Below are positions 58,012 through 60,026 of a stretch of 60,026 nucleotides of DNA, in pieces; position 1 is the stretch's first letter; each line of letters begins with the position of its first letter. Below the pieces are notes generated by a model that was not told the origin of the DNA, made no database searches, and saw nothing but the letters and a program-made list of their open reading frames with translations. Position numbers and translations under genes: made by a program. This stretch comes from CAZAPG01 sp964486935 (lineage in GTDB: Bacteria > Chloroflexota > Anaerolineae > 4572-78 > J111), in assembly GCA_964486935.1 (NCBI GenBank), contig CAZAPG010000048.1, positions 1 through 60,026 on the forward strand, given 5' to 3'.

Positions 58012-58578
58012 TTATACGGCGGCCATTTTGGTTTGGCGGTTGCGCCACCACAAAAACAACCCCAGGGTGAAAACAACCATCAGGGCGATTAAAACAGGCA
58101 TCAAAATAGCCAGGATAGCGCTGATGAAAGCCAGTATATCTTCAATAAGGCTGACCAGCCAGTTGCCGGTTCCGCCGGTTGTGCCCGTAACCATAGGCCG
58201 CGCCACCGATTTGGCCGCGTGAACGCTACCGGCCAATATCAGGCCGGCCACAAAAGCCAGCGCCGGGTGCAGGTCGCCCACCACGCCGGAACTGGCCGCA
58301 AACAGAATTGCGCCGGCGGCGGGCCGGCCAACCGTTTGAACAACATCATTGAGCGTGTCTACAGCCGGAATTTTATCAACCGTCATTTCAATGAGCAGCA
58401 ACGCGGCCAGCGCGCCAATCACCCAACCGCTGGTCATTACATCCCATGGCTCGTTCAGTTTTATCAGGTTGGTGTATCTGGCCGTTAGGGCCACAACCAG
58501 CAAAGGCAAGTAGGCATTTAGCCCCGCCGAAGCCGATAACCCAAAAGCGGTGAACAAATTAGAAAAAGCTTCGATCAT
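58012..58578 (-). CDS. DUF4126 membrane protein
   Basis: This 188-residue integral membrane protein has about five helices. Its N-terminus with FGLSASAGLNAYLPLLVVAL and the segment KIPAVDTLNDVVQTVGRPAA identify DUF4126. The C-terminus ends in a basic tail after WWRNRQTK. CGGAGGTG precedes the ATG. Function is not known. It is a single gene between two repeat-containing gaps. Confidence 0.87.
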   Translation of the reverse strand: MIEAFSNLFTAFGLSASAGLNAYLPLLVVALTARYTNLIKLNEPWDVMTSGWVIGALAALLLIEMTVDKIPAVDTLNDVVQTVGRPAAGAILFAASSGVVGDLHPALAFVAGLILAGSVHAAKSVARPMVTGTTGGTGNWLVSLIEDILAFISAILAILMPVLIALMVVFTLGLFLWWRNRQTKMAAV

Positions 58579-58694
58579 GCTGGCACCTCCGTAAAATTCA
58601 CTACCCTGTTAAAAGGTATACCACAAAACCCTGTTCTATTCAAAAAGCTGTTCTCAAAGCCTCTATCGGGTTGGCCGGCGGGTGTTAAATTTAT

Positions 58695-58791
58695 AATAAT
58701 TCAAAAAGGGGCGAGGCATCTGGAATTGACGGTTTGAGCGTAAATAACCTGCTTTCCGAGATGTCTCACCCCTGCCTTACCTCGAATTATT
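58695..58791. repeat. 97-bp palindromic element upstream of the DUF4126 gene
   Basis: Terminal arms AATAATTC (58695-58702) and GAATTATT (58784-58791) enclose arms GGGGCGAGGCATCT (58708-58721) and AGATGTCTCACCCC (58759-58772), which pair at 12 of 14 positions. It is MITE-like and noncoding. Confidence 0.65.
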
Positions 58792-58799
58792 GGTAATTA

Positions 58800-59483
58800 T
58801 CACATTGAGCCAGAGGCCTGAGCCTTACGGGCTAACTGGCCGTACAGGTTGCCGCTAACCAAAATGGCCCAGAAGCCGGTAAAGAAGACTCCAATAACAC
58901 ACAGGATGATGCCAAAAATACTGATGAACGAGGCCACCCACGAAAGAATTATCGCAATAATATAATCGCCAATATTACTGCTAATAAAACTGAAAATGGC
59001 GCCAAATTGAAAAGCCGAGCCAAACGTTTCGTACTGAGCGTAGCGGATGAGTCCCGCCGGCAGCAAAATACTGGCCCCCAGGCTCAAAATAATTTGAACG
59101 CAGCTCAGGCAAGAGCCAACCAATAACACGGCGCTGGCCATATCAGAGTCCATCTCGGCCATTTGAGGCAGATTTTGGGCCAGCGCCGAGGCGCAAGAAA
59201 AAATAATTGAGGGAATGTTGTAAACCAGCCCAATCAAAAATACAAAAAGCCCGGTTTTAAACAGACCCCCAAAATCGCTCCATTCGGGCAGGGGCCTGGC
59301 CTGTCCATCTCTAACGTTTTTGAGTACCTCTAGCATGTAACCACTCAGGGGTAAAAACAGCGCCAGTCCAACCAAAATGGGCAGCAAAATAATAGCGGCA
59401 ATGGTGATACCGCCGCCAATGGCAACCTTTTTAATCCAATCTTCGTCATCAAATACAAAAGTAAATGCGGATCCAATGTCCAT
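58800..59483 (-). CDS. DUF4013 membrane protein
   Basis: ATG at 59483 has GAGGGAGG upstream; an ATG about 100 bp earlier gives a Cys/His-rich extension that I reject. The 227-residue product has the DUF4013 N-terminus (MDIGSAFTFVFDDEDWIKKV) and about six membrane helices with a VRDGQARPLPEWSDFGGLFK loop, which matches the family. It is likely a lipid-bilayer protein of unassigned role. The next upstream gene on this strand is a second small membrane protein, 44 bp away. Confidence 0.86.
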   Translation of the reverse strand: MDIGSAFTFVFDDEDWIKKVAIGGGITIAAIILLPILVGLALFLPLSGYMLEVLKNVRDGQARPLPEWSDFGGLFKTGLFVFLIGLVYNIPSIIFSCASALAQNLPQMAEMDSDMASAVLLVGSCLSCVQIILSLGASILLPAGLIRYAQYETFGSAFQFGAIFSFISSNIGDYIIAIILSWVASFISIFGIILCVIGVFFTGFWAILVSGNLYGQLARKAQASGSM

Positions 59484-59526
59484 AAAAGTAAATCCTCCCT
59501 CGCAAAATAAGTTAATTATAATAGAT

Positions 59527-59877
59527 TCAAGAAAATGCCTGCTGTGCCTCTTCTTGGAACAAGAGGTACAATACCACGCCCCCAATAATGGTTCCTATTG
59601 GAAAACTGCATAAACTTAAAATTGCCAAAACAATAGCGGCAATTCGCGCCCAGGATTGCAGCCTGAGCAGCCCGTAGCCTACTACCCCATAGAGTAGAGT
59701 AAACAACAGCACCAAACACAACCCTACAGCCATCCCAACAATGCTCTCATCATCGCCGCTGCTGGCTGCAATGCCGATAAATATAACCAGTCCACATGTT
59801 GCCAGCAGATTTAAAACAGCCGCAGCAAAAAAGAGATACGCGCTAATTTTTACACCCTGGGGTGCTTGCGAAGACAT
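59527..59877 (-). CDS. Small four-helix membrane protein
   Basis: ATG at 59877 with GGAGG upstream gives 116 residues. The chain is almost wholly hydrophobic, with about four helices (VKISAYLFFAAAVLNLLATC, then VGMAVGLCLVLLFTLLYGVV and LQSWARIAAIVLAILSLCSF), separated by a short acidic loop (SSGDDESIVG). No family recognised with certainty. It lies just upstream of the DUF4013 gene on the same strand and probably shares its transcript. The last 149 bp of the window beyond its start hold nothing I can assign. Confidence 0.7.
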   Translation of the reverse strand: MSSQAPQGVKISAYLFFAAAVLNLLATCGLVIFIGIAASSGDDESIVGMAVGLCLVLLFTLLYGVVGYGLLRLQSWARIAAIVLAILSLCSFPIGTIIGGVVLYLLFQEEAQQAFS

Positions 59878-60026
59878 GAATGATACTCCCTCCTGAGTAA
59901 CATAACGTGCGGTGTGGCCCTGTAGCAAAGCCAACTCATTATACCAAACCTGCTGCCGCCTGACAATAGCACCTTTGTTTTATGTCATTTTCTTTTCTGT
60001 AAATTTTTTGGCAAAGCCCGAACGCT

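Noticed and set aside
58800..59585. N-terminal extension of the DUF4013 protein (CTSCSKKRHSRH region)
   Set aside because: The ATG at 59483 has GAGGGAGG and starts at the family N-terminus, so the Cys/His-rich extension is not part of the protein.
1..60026. CRISPR arrays, tRNA or rRNA genes
   Set aside because: No regularly spaced direct repeats, tRNA cloverleaf or rRNA signature was seen when reading the gaps. A tRNA search tool could still find one I missed.

Overview
The window (about 60 kb, moderate GC, no rRNA, tRNA or CRISPR seen) reads as a chromosomal segment of a Chloroflexota bacterium, most likely Anaerolineae-like. This placement is inferred from traits, not from a marker gene: a lipoprotein linker rich in ETVVVEKEV-type repeats after the solute-binding protein lipobox, Thr/Pro-rich TPTATPTP linkers, a form II CO-dehydrogenase-like cassette, and FGE/SIR2/FHA-STAND gene sets.

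Layout. 1-4443: 3' end of a peptide ABC ATPase, then lipoprotein binding protein and two permeases. 4456-10319 (-): two paralogous hybrid histidine kinases. 10783-15261: a 1492-residue exported protein with lamin-tail-like domains around a PHP metallohydrolase domain. 15459-16644 (-): a small coiled-coil protein and an SH3 lipoprotein. 17366-20806: HTH protein, zinc-ribbon/FHA protein and a transmembrane Ser/Thr kinase with a TolB-like sensor. 21053-24694: a membrane protein with acidic/His repeats, a radical SAM-HhH protein with a probable leaderless mRNA, and a small membrane protein. 24732-31018: MFS exporter, phosphotriesterase-family hydrolase, mscL, an enoyl-CoA hydratase-like protein, acyl-CoA ligase and alpha/beta hydrolase. 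31026-34619: one 1197-residue protein joining metallo-beta-lactamase, STAS, pseudokinase and STAND-type ATPase modules. 34566-38816 (-): DUF4129/MoxR/DUF58 operon. 39025-46723 (-): CoxE, CoxD, an Uma2 nuclease, then CoxM, CoxL, CoxS and CoxG. 47091-53382: FGE-like protein, SIR2-like protein, FHA-nSTAND1 membrane protein and a PfkB kinase, in one direction. 53428-59877: SRPBCC protein, D-aminoacyl-tRNA deacylase, glucan phosphorylase, DinB protein and several small membrane proteins.

Working together. Two stretches look like real systems. The cox-type set is a complete molybdenum hydroxylase plus its maturation chaperones, but the large subunit carries the form II AYRGAGR loop, so its substrate is open. 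The 47-52 kb cassette combines an FGE-like domain with a beta-helix-like linker, a SIR2-like enzyme with altered active-site residues and a membrane-spanning FHA-nSTAND1 ATPase with an outward C-terminal domain. It resembles the NTPase-centred conflict systems described by comparative genomics and is the best candidate for an undescribed system here. The 1197-residue pseudokinase fusion is the second.

Intergenic DNA is unusually full of small palindromic repeats. One family occurs three times, and a 17-bp motif is shared by two otherwise different repeats, which suggests nested insertion. Several well-formed sigma70-type promoters and terminators are listed with positions.
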